From the NCBI RefSeq assembly GCF_007744675.1, contig NZ_CP036269.1, positions 5,311,546 through 5,375,545 of the forward strand: DNA of 64,000 bases, read 5' to 3'. The stretch comes from Gimesia alba (lineage in GTDB: Bacteria > Planctomycetota > Planctomycetia > Planctomycetales > Planctomycetaceae). This document shows positions 9,901 to 18,100 of the stretch, one piece after another; positions within the stretch are counted from its first letter, which is position 1; each line of letters starts with the position of its first letter. Position numbers and translations under genes: made by a program. The notes beneath the pieces were generated by a model, which had not been told where the DNA came from, did no database searches, and saw nothing but the letters and a program-made list of their open reading frames with translations.

Positions 9901-9926
9901 TTAGCCGCAGGGCCTTAGCCCCGGTT
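9901..9926. repeat. REP-like GGGGCTAAGGCCC segment
   Basis: The segment from TTAGCCGCAGGG to TTAGCCCCGG resembles a short palindromic repeat type often seen dispersed in planctomycete intergenic regions. Only one copy is visible in this window, so the assignment rests on resemblance. Confidence 0.35.
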
Positions 9927-10393
9927 GTACGTCATTGGTAAGGACCGTTCGAATTAAGAAACACTACCACGCCGCCGGTAGAAACCAGATCAAAGAACCA
10001 ACCCACCGGTAAACAAATCCTACCCGATATCACCGGCAGCATGAGAGATGAACACCCCGCACCGCGCATGAATAAAACTCACCTGTAACATGCCCCGAAT
10101 AAGCGCTCGTGCAGTGGACATGCCAGCGCAGACCGTCGACCTACGGGAGCGAACGATCTTGCATCATCGTTCTTTTAAAAAGGGAAGATAACACTACATC
10201 CAAGCCAAAAGCTGTTTTATCTGGCATCATGCCAGGAGAGGTTTTGCCAAACAAAATTTCCAGCGAACTGACAAAAAATCAGAATATTAAAATCGTGACT
10301 GCGTCACACAGAAGGCGTTGTGCAAATACAAATCAATATTTCAGCGACAGCGCGACATTCGTCGCTACCCCCTTTTTATGTCTGTCGTGGCAG

Positions 10394-10591
10394 TCATTTA
10401 ACAATAAACCAACCTACAAGACTACAGAAAGCCAAAAGAATAGACACAACGATGATTCTTACCCAATCACTTTCAACTCGCAGAATTAAACGGATACACC
10501 CTATTAACATCGCTATACCAGCACTTTCAAGCATACCAATAGCAATACATATCAGCAAGCCGAGTAATCCAATCACAACGAAGTTTATCAT
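10394..10591 (-). CDS. Possible small two-helix membrane protein
   Basis: A 65-residue frame with two hydrophobic segments (VIGLLGLLICIAIGML and IIVVSILLAFCSLVGWFIV). It lies on the same strand just downstream of the ankyrin lipoprotein, at the end of the RHS-lipase module. A small membrane protein in this position could be accessory to immunity. It overlaps, in another frame, the 3' end of a 50-codon frame at 10527-10679, and only one of the two may be real. Confidence 0.35.
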   Translation of the reverse strand: MINFVVIGLLGLLICIAIGMLESAGIAMLIGCIRLILRVESDWVRIIVVSILLAFCSLVGWFIVK

Positions 10592-10679
10592 GGAACCATT
10601 CCACCATTTGTTCTTTATTTAACTTACTCCAAAGTGATGCACGGCGTAAGCCTTTCATGAAGTATGTTCCCTTTTTCAT
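10527..10679 (-). CDS. Possible 50-residue peptide after the ankyrin lipoprotein
   Basis: A short frame starting at ATG 10679, nine bases past the ankyrin stop, reading MKKGTYFMKGLRRASLWSK and then LNKEQMVEWFHDKLRCDW. The amphipathic, charged composition looks protein-like but I recognise no family. It competes with the overlapping membrane frame at 10394-10591. Confidence 0.3.
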   Translation of the reverse strand: MKKGTYFMKGLRRASLWSKLNKEQMVEWFHDKLRCDWITRLADMYCYWYA

Positions 10680-10687
10680 CCGATCAA

Positions 10688-11470
10688 CTATGATCGATCG
10701 TTAACTTTCATCTGAGCTTTAGGGTGGGCACCTCTTGCTTTCAACCAATCGAAGACTTTTGCAAGCCATTGATTCGTCTCTTCATCTGGATATTCCCCAA
10801 GTTCCCTTGTCCTCATAAACTCAATAAAAGATTCAGAACCCTTTGTTCCTTTTTGTTTGTAGTTTGCGCCGGCCTCTAAGAGAAAATAGACGATATCAAA
10901 TCGTGCATAATTAGCTGCCAAGACTAATGGTGTTTCTCCCCGCTTATCAATTAGATTAAGATCCATCTCATGTTTAACTAACAGTTTTATATTTTCAAAC
11001 GCATCATTTTCTAGAGCATATTGATATACAGTACTATTACGCACTTTATCAGAACTTTTAATTTGAAGATTTGGATTTCCACCATGCTCAAGAGCAAGCT
11101 TTATCCAGAATGTATCTTTGATACGAGCAGCATCAGTCATCACTGAACGATTATAATGGGGCATACTCGCTACGTTATCAGCGATGATATTAGGGTTTGC
11201 ACCAAGTTTGAGTAACTTCTCATAACTTTTTCGTTTCCTGTTGATCAAAGCATTGAGTAATGGCGTTACTCCATCCCATGACTGACAATTCACGTCTCCG
11301 CCCGCTTTGACATATTGTTCGATGGCCTTCAGATTTTCCTTCTCCACTGCCTCCCACACATCCACCCCACCCGCTGATCCACTGCAACTCTGAAGCAGTA
11401 ATAAAAATATTCCGAAACCCCAGACATAATAGGTTTTACTCGCCACAGATTGAAGAAAGATTTTGGTCAT
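10688..11470 (-). CDS. Ankyrin-repeat lipoprotein, predicted immunity to the RHS-lipase tip
   Basis: A 260-residue protein with an N-terminal hydrophobic stretch ending in LLLLQSC (Cys29 as the likely lipidation site), then four to five ankyrin repeats (for example GVTPLLNALINRKRKSYEKLL and GETPLVLAANYARFDIVYFLL, each read as a helix pair). Its ATG overlaps the TGA of the RHS-lipase gene by four bases (ATGA), so the two are translationally coupled. Ankyrin proteins are an established class of immunity proteins in polymorphic toxin loci. A lipoprotein anchored at the envelope fits protection against a phospholipid-attacking toxin. The immunity role is inferred from context. Confidence 0.75.
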   Translation of the reverse strand: MTKIFLQSVASKTYYVWGFGIFLLLLQSCSGSAGGVDVWEAVEKENLKAIEQYVKAGGDVNCQSWDGVTPLLNALINRKRKSYEKLLKLGANPNIIADNVASMPHYNRSVMTDAARIKDTFWIKLALEHGGNPNLQIKSSDKVRNSTVYQYALENDAFENIKLLVKHEMDLNLIDKRGETPLVLAANYARFDIVYFLLEAGANYKQKGTKGSESFIEFMRTRELGEYPDEETNQWLAKVFDWLKARGAHPKAQMKVNDRS

Positions 11471-12762
11471 TTTAACACAATATCGAATGAGTCAAGCACG
11501 GTACCAATAGTATGTCTACTAAATGGGTCGATATAATAACGGCTCGGAAGCCAATACGCTTTACCAGCAGAATTTGGCATCAGAATAGCTAATGCGCCGG
11601 CTCCTGCTATCCCATAAAAAGCTCTTCCAAATTGCCAAGCATTCGCATATGCAGGCGGAAGATCTTGCAAAGTACTTAAAACTTCTCCTCGAACACGATA
11701 CGCATCTACGAATTTATCTGCTTTAGGTCCTGGATTAAAAAACCATTCAAAAACTGGATTCGGAGCAGGAAATAATTGTCCCCGTCCAATAATTAAGTTG
11801 CCTACAGGATGAACTCCAGCTGCATTGAAGGTCGTCGCTTTTATATTATATGACAAAGACGCAACAGTTGCCAATCCCCCTCCAAGGGAATGGCCAACAA
11901 ACCGAAGCTTGCGACCCGGGAATTTGCGAATGACATCCCAGGAATCATCAACTGCGCGTTGATATTGAAGACTACTGTTGAATAATCCATAGGCTATGTT
12001 TGTAACCATATCAATCCCAAGCAGCGGCCATTGAATAGGATTTAGTTCTTCCGTTCCAGCGAAGGCAAGAACCAATTCTCTTGTATCTTTATTCTCATAC
12101 AGAGCAGCTTTGTAACCAGATGCATCATCACTGAAGCGGGCTTTTCTTTTCCAGACTGGACGTGCGCCTTTAGTATCTTGCGAATATACTGCTCGTGCGA
12201 GTTCCGCATACCCTTGGTCTATACCAAGCTTATTCCTGGGGATCGGACGTATTTTCTGTTTGTAAACCTCTCCTAAATAAACTGCTGCTGAAGTAGCAAC
12301 ATTTATTAGAACTTGTGTTACCGCTGCGCTAATAAAACTACCTAGGGTTGAGCCAATCGAGAGTCCACCAAGCGCAGATGGAAGATTCGATAAACCACTC
12401 GGATCAGTTCCATTAATTGGATCAGCGTGAGTATAGAGATACTTATGCAGTGACTGTGGATCATTTGTATTTCCTGCAAACGGATCGAGCCGATTAAAGC
12501 GTCCTGTGGTCGCATCGTAGTAGCGAGCACGCAGGTACTGCTGACCAATTTTGGGATCAAATTGCTCACCACTATATAGATAACTGGTCGCAGCCTGTGT
12601 CGCCTGCATATTCAGCAGATTGCCATACGCATCATAAAAGAAGAGCTGCTCGACTCCGGAAATGCTGGCAATTGCACCAGCAGCATCAGCCAGGACGCGC
12701 GTACTGCCATGACCATCAGCCAGGAAGATGAGCGTCTGGGGAGTTTCTGGAACACCATTCAC
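11467..12762 (-). CDS. RHS 3' fragment with a class-3-lipase-like toxin tip
   Basis: The frame reads RHS core (FFYDAYGNLLNM, YLRARYYDATTGRFNRLDP) for about 120 residues, then a C-terminal tip of roughly 300 residues with GHSLGGGLATVAS, the serine nucleophile elbow of class 3 lipases, preceded by LVLAFAGTEE, a typical oxyanion-side block. The coding frame continues upstream of the GTG at 12762 (VAQISQTAIEYVNG) to 12795, where it meets the end of the RAYT element and a TAA. The gene is therefore an N-terminally truncated RHS protein, an orphan tip module. It could be silent, or serve as a donor for recombination with another RHS gene. Confidence 0.8.
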   Translation of the reverse strand: MNGVPETPQTLIFLADGHGSTRVLADAAGAIASISGVEQLFFYDAYGNLLNMQATQAATSYLYSGEQFDPKIGQQYLRARYYDATTGRFNRLDPFAGNTNDPQSLHKYLYTHADPINGTDPSGLSNLPSALGGLSIGSTLGSFISAAVTQVLINVATSAAVYLGEVYKQKIRPIPRNKLGIDQGYAELARAVYSQDTKGARPVWKRKARFSDDASGYKAALYENKDTRELVLAFAGTEELNPIQWPLLGIDMVTNIAYGLFNSSLQYQRAVDDSWDVIRKFPGRKLRFVGHSLGGGLATVASLSYNIKATTFNAAGVHPVGNLIIGRGQLFPAPNPVFEWFFNPGPKADKFVDAYRVRGEVLSTLQDLPPAYANAWQFGRAFYGIAGAGALAILMPNSAGKAYWLPSRYYIDPFSRHTIGTVLDSFDIVLK

Positions 12763-12797
12763 ATACTCAATCGCCGTCTGACTGATCTGAGCGACTT

Positions 12798-13537
12798 AAA
12801 AGGGGTCAGGACTCTTTTATAAGACGGGGTCTGCCGCGGGGTCGGGTGGTGCTTTCCAATGAGAGCCTTTTGGCAGTGTTGCTGGTCCATTTTTCATTAC
12901 CGAAGGGGGTGCCGCGGGTGATGCATTTGCGGAGGGCGGCCAGTTCGGCTTCGGTCTGGGGTTTGTTGACCAGTGCCCGCCAGTTTCGTGGCAGCGGTGG
13001 ATTCTTCGGCGTCGCCAGCCATTCCGGCGTGGCCTGTTTCTGCTGCCGGGCCCAGGCAGAGCCGTACTCCCACTCCTCTGCCTTCTTGACCAGATTCGCT
13101 CGCAAGGGATTGCGTTCGACGTAACGCATGACGGTCAGTAAATGGTCGTTAGGCTGAATTGGGAATGACTTGAAGCGTCCCTGGTAGAGATGCCCGGTGC
13201 CGCCAGTTGCATAGCGAGCGTGCCAGCGCATTGTGTGGGTGACGGTGAGCAGTCGGAAGAAGTCCGTCAACTGGGTATCCGTCGTAGGCCGTACGACAAA
13301 GTGCCAGTGATTGGGCATCACTGACATCGCAAAGATCGGCAGAGGGTTCTTCTGCCACGTCTCCTCCACCACCCGCATAAAAGCAGCATAGTCGTCCGGC
13401 TTCTCAAATAGAGTCAGCCGCGCAACAGATCGGTTCAGCACATGAAACACTTCACCAGCAGGACAAATTCGCTTCGATCTAGGCATGACTGAAGTATAAC
13501 AGAAACTGGAGCAAAACAAAAAAGTCCTGACCCCTTT
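12798..13537 (-). mobile_element. RAYT element with REP-type inverted ends
   Basis: The left end, AAAAGGGGTCAGGACTCTTTT (12798-12818), and the right end, whose complement is AAAAAGGGGTCAGGACTTTT (about 13518-13537), are inverted copies. They enclose a single REP-associated tyrosine transposase gene. The same sequence recurs as hairpins across the next 29 kb. The left end lies against the open reading frame of the RHS fragment, consistent with insertion into an RHS gene. Confidence 0.75.
12806..13486 (-). CDS. REP-associated tyrosine transposase (RAYT, Y1/TnpA_REP family)
   Basis: A 226-residue HUH-type single-strand transposase. The metal-binding motif MPNHWHFVV (His60, His62) and the catalytic tyrosine in RYVERNPLRA (Tyr122) are present, with the family's GTGHLYQGRFKSFPI block between them. 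I chose the ATG at 13486 (MPRSKRICPAGEVFHVLNR), the usual family start; the frame opens further upstream without support. The TGA stop lies inside the CCTGACCCC repeat end, so the terminal repeat also ends the gene. RAYTs mobilise REP palindromes, and the many matching hairpins nearby are plausible substrates. Confidence 0.9.
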   Translation of the reverse strand: MPRSKRICPAGEVFHVLNRSVARLTLFEKPDDYAAFMRVVEETWQKNPLPIFAMSVMPNHWHFVVRPTTDTQLTDFFRLLTVTHTMRWHARYATGGTGHLYQGRFKSFPIQPNDHLLTVMRYVERNPLRANLVKKAEEWEYGSAWARQQKQATPEWLATPKNPPLPRNWRALVNKPQTEAELAALRKCITRGTPFGNEKWTSNTAKRLSLESTTRPRGRPRLIKES

Positions 13538-13555
13538 TTCTCAAAGGAGAAGAAA

Positions 13556-13595
13556 TAAGGGGCAGGTCTCTTGGAATTGAGATCTGCCCCTTTTT
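13556..13595. repeat. REP hairpin, subfamily A
   Basis: AAGGGGCAG pairs with CTGCCCCTT, and TCTC with GAGA, around an 8-base loop. It lies just outside the RAYT element and 28 bases past the end of the ankyrin gene at 13623. It may also act as a terminator for that gene, since a T-run follows. Confidence 0.75.
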
Positions 13596-13622
13596 GTATC
13601 CAGCTGTCAGTATAGAGGATAT

Positions 13623-14330
13623 TTATTCGGTCTTAGATTGCTCGGTTAATCGTTTTTGAATATCCGGGAAATTCATTCTTTTGGCGATATCCAGAGGTGT
13701 TTCATTATTATTATCAACAAGCGAGCTGTTTGCTCCACTATCCAATAAGAGTTCAACAAGCATTTCATTCTTATACTCAACTGCATAGTGTAAAGGTGTT
13801 TTTCCTTGTTTATCTTGAGCATCAATTTCTGCGCCTCGTTCAATGAGAACTTTCGTTGTTTTAAAGTCCCTGGAATCGACAGCTAAGTGAAGAGGAGACA
13901 GCCCTGTATCGGGAGACTTCAGATTTATGTTGGCACCGTTTTCTGCTAATAATTCAAAACACTCAATGCTTGTTTCATTTGTTAGACCAGTACCCGTAAC
14001 AAGCCACATTATAGGAGACATGAATACTGCGTCATCTAGACGATTTGGGTCTTCCCCTTTATTCAGCAAAAGTTTCAGGATTTGCTGATTCGCTTTTTGG
14101 GAAGCAGCGTGGATTGGATATATTCCACCACATGGTTTATCAAACATACCTTGGGATATTAATCTTTCTGCGTGAGATGTATTTTCTACCATGATAGATT
14201 TATTCAATCCACAAGGATTCGCAGACACAGAATGAATAATTATCACCATACACGCTTGAACTGCCAGGAGTGAAGCTACAAGCACTCCTGTCAGTATAAA
14301 CAATAATTTTATCAACCGTGATTGTTTCAT
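13623..14330 (-). CDS. Ankyrin-repeat membrane-anchored protein, possible orphan immunity
   Basis: A 235-residue protein with one N-terminal hydrophobic helix (LLFILTGVLVASLLAVQACMV; the Cys may be lipidated) and about four ankyrin repeats toward the C-terminus, with clear consensus (GLSPLHLAVDSRDFKTTKVL and GKTPLHYAVEYKNEMLVELL). The ATG at 14330 has a GAGG site eight bases upstream. It stands alone between two subfamily A REP hairpins (13556 and 14399) with no toxin of its own. In position and architecture it parallels the ankyrin lipoprotein at 10688. Immunity is a contextual inference. Confidence 0.65.
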   Translation of the reverse strand: MKQSRLIKLLFILTGVLVASLLAVQACMVIIIHSVSANPCGLNKSIMVENTSHAERLISQGMFDKPCGGIYPIHAASQKANQQILKLLLNKGEDPNRLDDAVFMSPIMWLVTGTGLTNETSIECFELLAENGANINLKSPDTGLSPLHLAVDSRDFKTTKVLIERGAEIDAQDKQGKTPLHYAVEYKNEMLVELLLDSGANSSLVDNNNETPLDIAKRMNFPDIQKRLTEQSKTE

Positions 14331-14398
14331 CTGTGAACCTCAAATACATTTCGTAAGTTAGTCTGCTTAGAGATCATTTCTTTTTTTAAGGTGGAAGA

Positions 14399-14443
14399 AA
14401 TAAGGGGTCAGGTCCACTAGAATTGAGACCAGACCCCCTTTTG
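14399..14443. repeat. REP hairpin, subfamily A
   Basis: Imperfect palindrome from AATAAGGGGTCAGGTCCAC to GAGACCAGACCCCCTTTTG, with the loop CTAGAATT shared (inverted) with the copies at 22703 and 23506. It lies upstream of the ankyrin gene at 14330. Confidence 0.7.
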
Positions 14444-14469
14444 TGTTCAACACTCGCACTCTCTCCGCA

Positions 14470-14557
14470 GATTTTACAATTATCGAAAGCCCTGATCCAA
14501 AAATCAAACGCCGAGGGCAACCGCCTTGCCGAACAGGATTTGACCAGCCCCTTTTTA
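14470..14557 (-). repeat. Orphan gene tail (ILFGKAVALGV-stop) next to a REP half-site
   Basis: Read on the minus strand, a REP-like half-site (14542-14557, AAAAAGGGGCTGGTC) is followed directly by a coding tail ending ILFGKAVALGV and TGA at 14504-14506, then a conserved 35-base trailer. A diverged copy of the tail and trailer is at 33511-33581, ending ILFGPAVALDV and TGA. The parent gene is not in the window. Confidence 0.5.
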
Positions 14558-14669
14558 TGTTTATCAGACCCTATTTATGTCCCTGAGTTTTCGATTATTG
14601 GGTTAGGTACTACTGTAGGGCTTGGGAGACACGTCGATTAAGTTGAGCCTAGTCCCTTTTGAGAGTTCT

Positions 14670-15047
14670 TTATGGGGAAGTTAACAGTCCAAGCCCAAAT
14701 ATTGCTAAAACAAATAGCATTGGAGTGAAAATACCTATTCTCCAGTAAGAAGGTAGAAAGCTGATTCCAAGTCCCATCAAGCCTCCAATAAAAAATGTTA
14801 AGACAGACCGAACATCTGAGCCATGACTTATCCAAAAGAAGCAACTGCCACCAATTATGATATCGACGACTGTGTGCGAGATACTCTTTTTCCATAACAA
14901 AAAAGAAATGAGTAGTCCTAAGAATATTCCCAAAAGTAAAATTTGATAAAAAAACGATTTTAAATGGTAAGCTGCAGGGATCGTTATGGTAAGTGACACC
15001 AATACCCCTAAAAGCAGAAACGAACTTAATCGCGGGTTTCTATTCAT
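14670..15047 (-). CDS. Small multi-pass membrane protein, candidate immunity to the RHS metallopeptidase tip
   Basis: A 125-residue protein with about four membrane helices (SSFLLLGVLVSLTITIPAAY, FFYQILLLGIFLGLLISFLL, VVDIIIGGSCFFW and the C-terminal IFTPMLFVLAIFGLGLL). The ATG at 15047 has AAGGAG six bases upstream, a strong site; the frame opens earlier without one. It is the first gene after the 2,242-residue RHS gene, 102 bases downstream on the same strand, which is the standard position for an immunity gene. I recognise no named family. Confidence 0.65.
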   Translation of the reverse strand: MNRNPRLSSFLLLGVLVSLTITIPAAYHLKSFFYQILLLGIFLGLLISFLLWKKSISHTVVDIIIGGSCFFWISHGSDVRSVLTFFIGGLMGLGISFLPSYWRIGIFTPMLFVLAIFGLGLLTSP

Positions 15048-15149
15048 GAATTCTCCTTGAAGAATGCAATTCATTAAGCGTCGAATTAATGGAGTTTTCT
15101 AGTTTACAATGTTACTAACGTTTTACGTTTGATCTGGTCTCGAAGCTAA

Positions 15150-18100
15150 TTATTTATAAATAGGTATTTTCCCATTCCGTTGCCTACCTCCAGGCATTGT
15201 CCCAATCGGCATAATGTCTCGTCCGGACGAATCCTTCTCTCTCAATAGACCTGGCAAATTTGGACAAGAAGGTGTCTTTCGGCCTTTGGGGGTTACTGGA
15301 CTACTACTAGGCTTTGGTAAATACGGAGGAGCTACCGGCGGCTCTTGAGTGGAGAGTCTTATAATCTGTTCCAATAAATTATCTTTCCTATCGCGAGTTT
15401 GAGGATCAATGAACCTCTCAATCCAATTGGCTAAATCCTCGATATTACCTTCTAAATATGTTCCAGCTGGTACTCCATGAATGTGATAACCTGATCCATC
15501 ATTAGCATGTCCTCCAATGCCCATTAGAAATGGTCCTAATCCAAGGTCATGCTGTGGTTCGTGCGTTAATGTACCTATCGCACTAATAGGGTTTTCATTC
15601 CAAAATTGGTTATTAGAAATTTGAAATCCTGGAATAACTGGATAGTTGTGCGCAGTTCCTGATCCCATCAAATTCATGATTGATTGGCCGGCATCCACAT
15701 TAAATAATCCAATCCGGTTATAATTCTCCCAGCTGTAAATCATTTTATTAGTTGTGCTTTGATAAGTCTTAGCGGGGAATTTAAATGGTCGAACAGGATC
15801 TTGGATATAGCCCTGAGGTAAGTCGTTAAATCTTTTTAAAGTCCGGTTCATATCACCAGTCTGTGCATAACTATCAGCAATAACTGTCATCCATTTCATG
15901 GTATTATGTAGTTCATTTAGGCGTTTCTGCTCCTGGATTTTATGCCACTTAACATTTTCTTCATATGGATTCCAGTTTGGCATATAAGCTTGATCACCAT
16001 AAGGGTCGGTAAAGATAAAAGGCTTTCCAAACTCATATTCATACAGACTCAATGAGTCTGTATATCCAACCGGATCACGTTGAGTCCAGCACCCCATAAA
16101 AGAATGATAAGCTCGATTACGCACATGAAATAGTTCTGAAGCAGATTCCCAACGATAGCCTGCATAGAAAGTTTCCCAATTAAAACTGGAGCTGCTGCGG
16201 GAACCAAAGCTGGGGGTTAAAAACGTAGGACTGCCGTAACTGTCGTAGGCATAGCGTTCCTGGACATCACCGTTTTCATCACAGATCGCCGTGACATTCC
16301 AGTTGCCGTCCTGTAACGCGTAGAGGCGTTCATCCAGTGTGCCGTTGCCGGTGGTATCGCGGTCGCGAAGAAATAGGTCATCAATGTAGCGCATTCCCCA
16401 GACGAACTGGCGTTCGGGACTGGTTTCGCTGTCGATGCGTTCTTCGATGGTTTGCCAGGAATCGGTGTAGTAAAGATGTCGGGTTTCATCCAGTGATCCG
16501 CTGACGTAGGATTTCTGGATGATCCGAAAGTTGCGACCATCATAGGCATATTCGGCAACCGTGTTGCTGCTGTCCATAATTTTTACCAGCCGATTCCAGG
16601 CATCGTAGGTTGCGGTAAAACTGGCTGTCAGATCAGTGGGTTGCGGGATCGTCGTCATATTGCCCGCTTTGTTGTACGCGGGAGTGATCCAACTCGAGCC
16701 AGCCGTCTCGGTGATGTCAGTGATTTCATTGGCTGTGTTACTCGTGCGGGTTTGCTCTAAATCCCAGGTTCCATTGCCCGTATTGTCCTGCTGGAAGCCT
16801 TTCCAGTTTCCGGTTTCATCGAGCGACCAGGACTGAGCGAATTTGAGCATATTGATGCCGGTCTTCGGGGCATTCAATTCGCCGCGATCCGTTTCTTTTA
16901 GACGCTGCAGACCATCATAGGAATAAAATTCATCGAAGCTGTGGGTTGTATCCAGGGGATTATACCGCCAGGTCCGATTGGAGGCTCGGTCGTAGCCGTA
17001 CTGGATGTTTGCCTTATCAGCAGAAGCACCGTAGTCATACCAGAGGGACTCTTTAATCCGACCGAAGCGATCCATGCCGCGATAAATGTCGCCGGTATCC
17101 GGATCGTTGCCTCCCGCTGTGCCGACCAGCGTGTATTTCACATCCGGTTCGGTCTCATCAGCGATGACCGGGCTGCGCATACCGAGGTAGGAATACTCGG
17201 CCAGATGGGTAGCACTGAGGTCGTCGTCCACAATCGCCGCCACACGGCTGGTCGCATCGTCGATACTTCCCGACGAACCGTAACTGTAAGACAGCACGCG
17301 GCCATCCGGGTAGGTCAGGCTGGCGGGACGAATCGTATTGTCACTGCCATTGGCAAAACTGGTTTGAACCTTGGGGCTGGTGCTCACATTCACCTCTCCC
17401 GCATGCGACTGATAACTGGTAATGGCCTGCCTGAAATCATTATAGGCAAACTGGACCTCGTTGACGAGTGTTCCCTGACCGGCTGTGGCATTCTTATAGC
17501 TGCCGATTTCCGTGTTAAGCCCACGCGCATCATAAGATAGACCAATACGTCGTACGGCTCCATCAACGCCAGTACCCAGTGTCGTGACACGATCCTGAGT
17601 CGTTCGGCCCAGTTTGTCGTAGTCGATTTCGTGAATGGTTCCCAGTTGATCGGTTCTTTTGATCGGTTGCCCCTGCCTGTTGTAGGCGTAGGTAATCACA
17701 TCGTTCCCATCCACGGAATCGGGATAGGTCTCTGTTCGCAGCAGCGTACTGCTGGCGATTTCGGAATCGCTTAATGTCGTTCCATAGGTGTAAGTAGTAA
17801 CCTGATTTCCGGTCTCTGCGTTTTCCGCAGTCAGGGTGGCGATGGAACCATCGGGTGTATATGTCGTACGCGTTGTGCGATTGGTATCATTTGAAGGATC
17901 AGATCCCGCAGAGCTGCTGGAACTGGATGACGCCGTGGCCTGATAATTTTCGATCACTTTGATGGTCCGTCCGGCGGAATCATATTCCTTACGCGATTCC
18001 ATCGCGGCAGGATCAATCAATTGATAAACGCGACCTGCGGAATCAAAGGCCGAAGTTGTGACCAGCACCGTATCGCTGCGCGTGGGAACGGTGCTGGAAC

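Larger units (their letters stand above)
8892..10393. other. Long stretch without a convincing gene
   Basis: About 1.5 kb between the DUF1552 start and the small genes at 10.4 kb. Open frames here (for example 9199-9708) have no family resemblance or ribosome site. The stretch contains a terminator-like hairpin at 9387-9426 and a REP-like palindromic segment at about 9901-9926. Confidence 0.5.

Noticed and set aside
16941..17540. 199-codon plus-strand frame inside the RHS gene
   Set aside because: Antisense shadow of the repetitive RHS coding sequence; no start site, no family resemblance. The same holds for 20670-21170 and 21122-21502.
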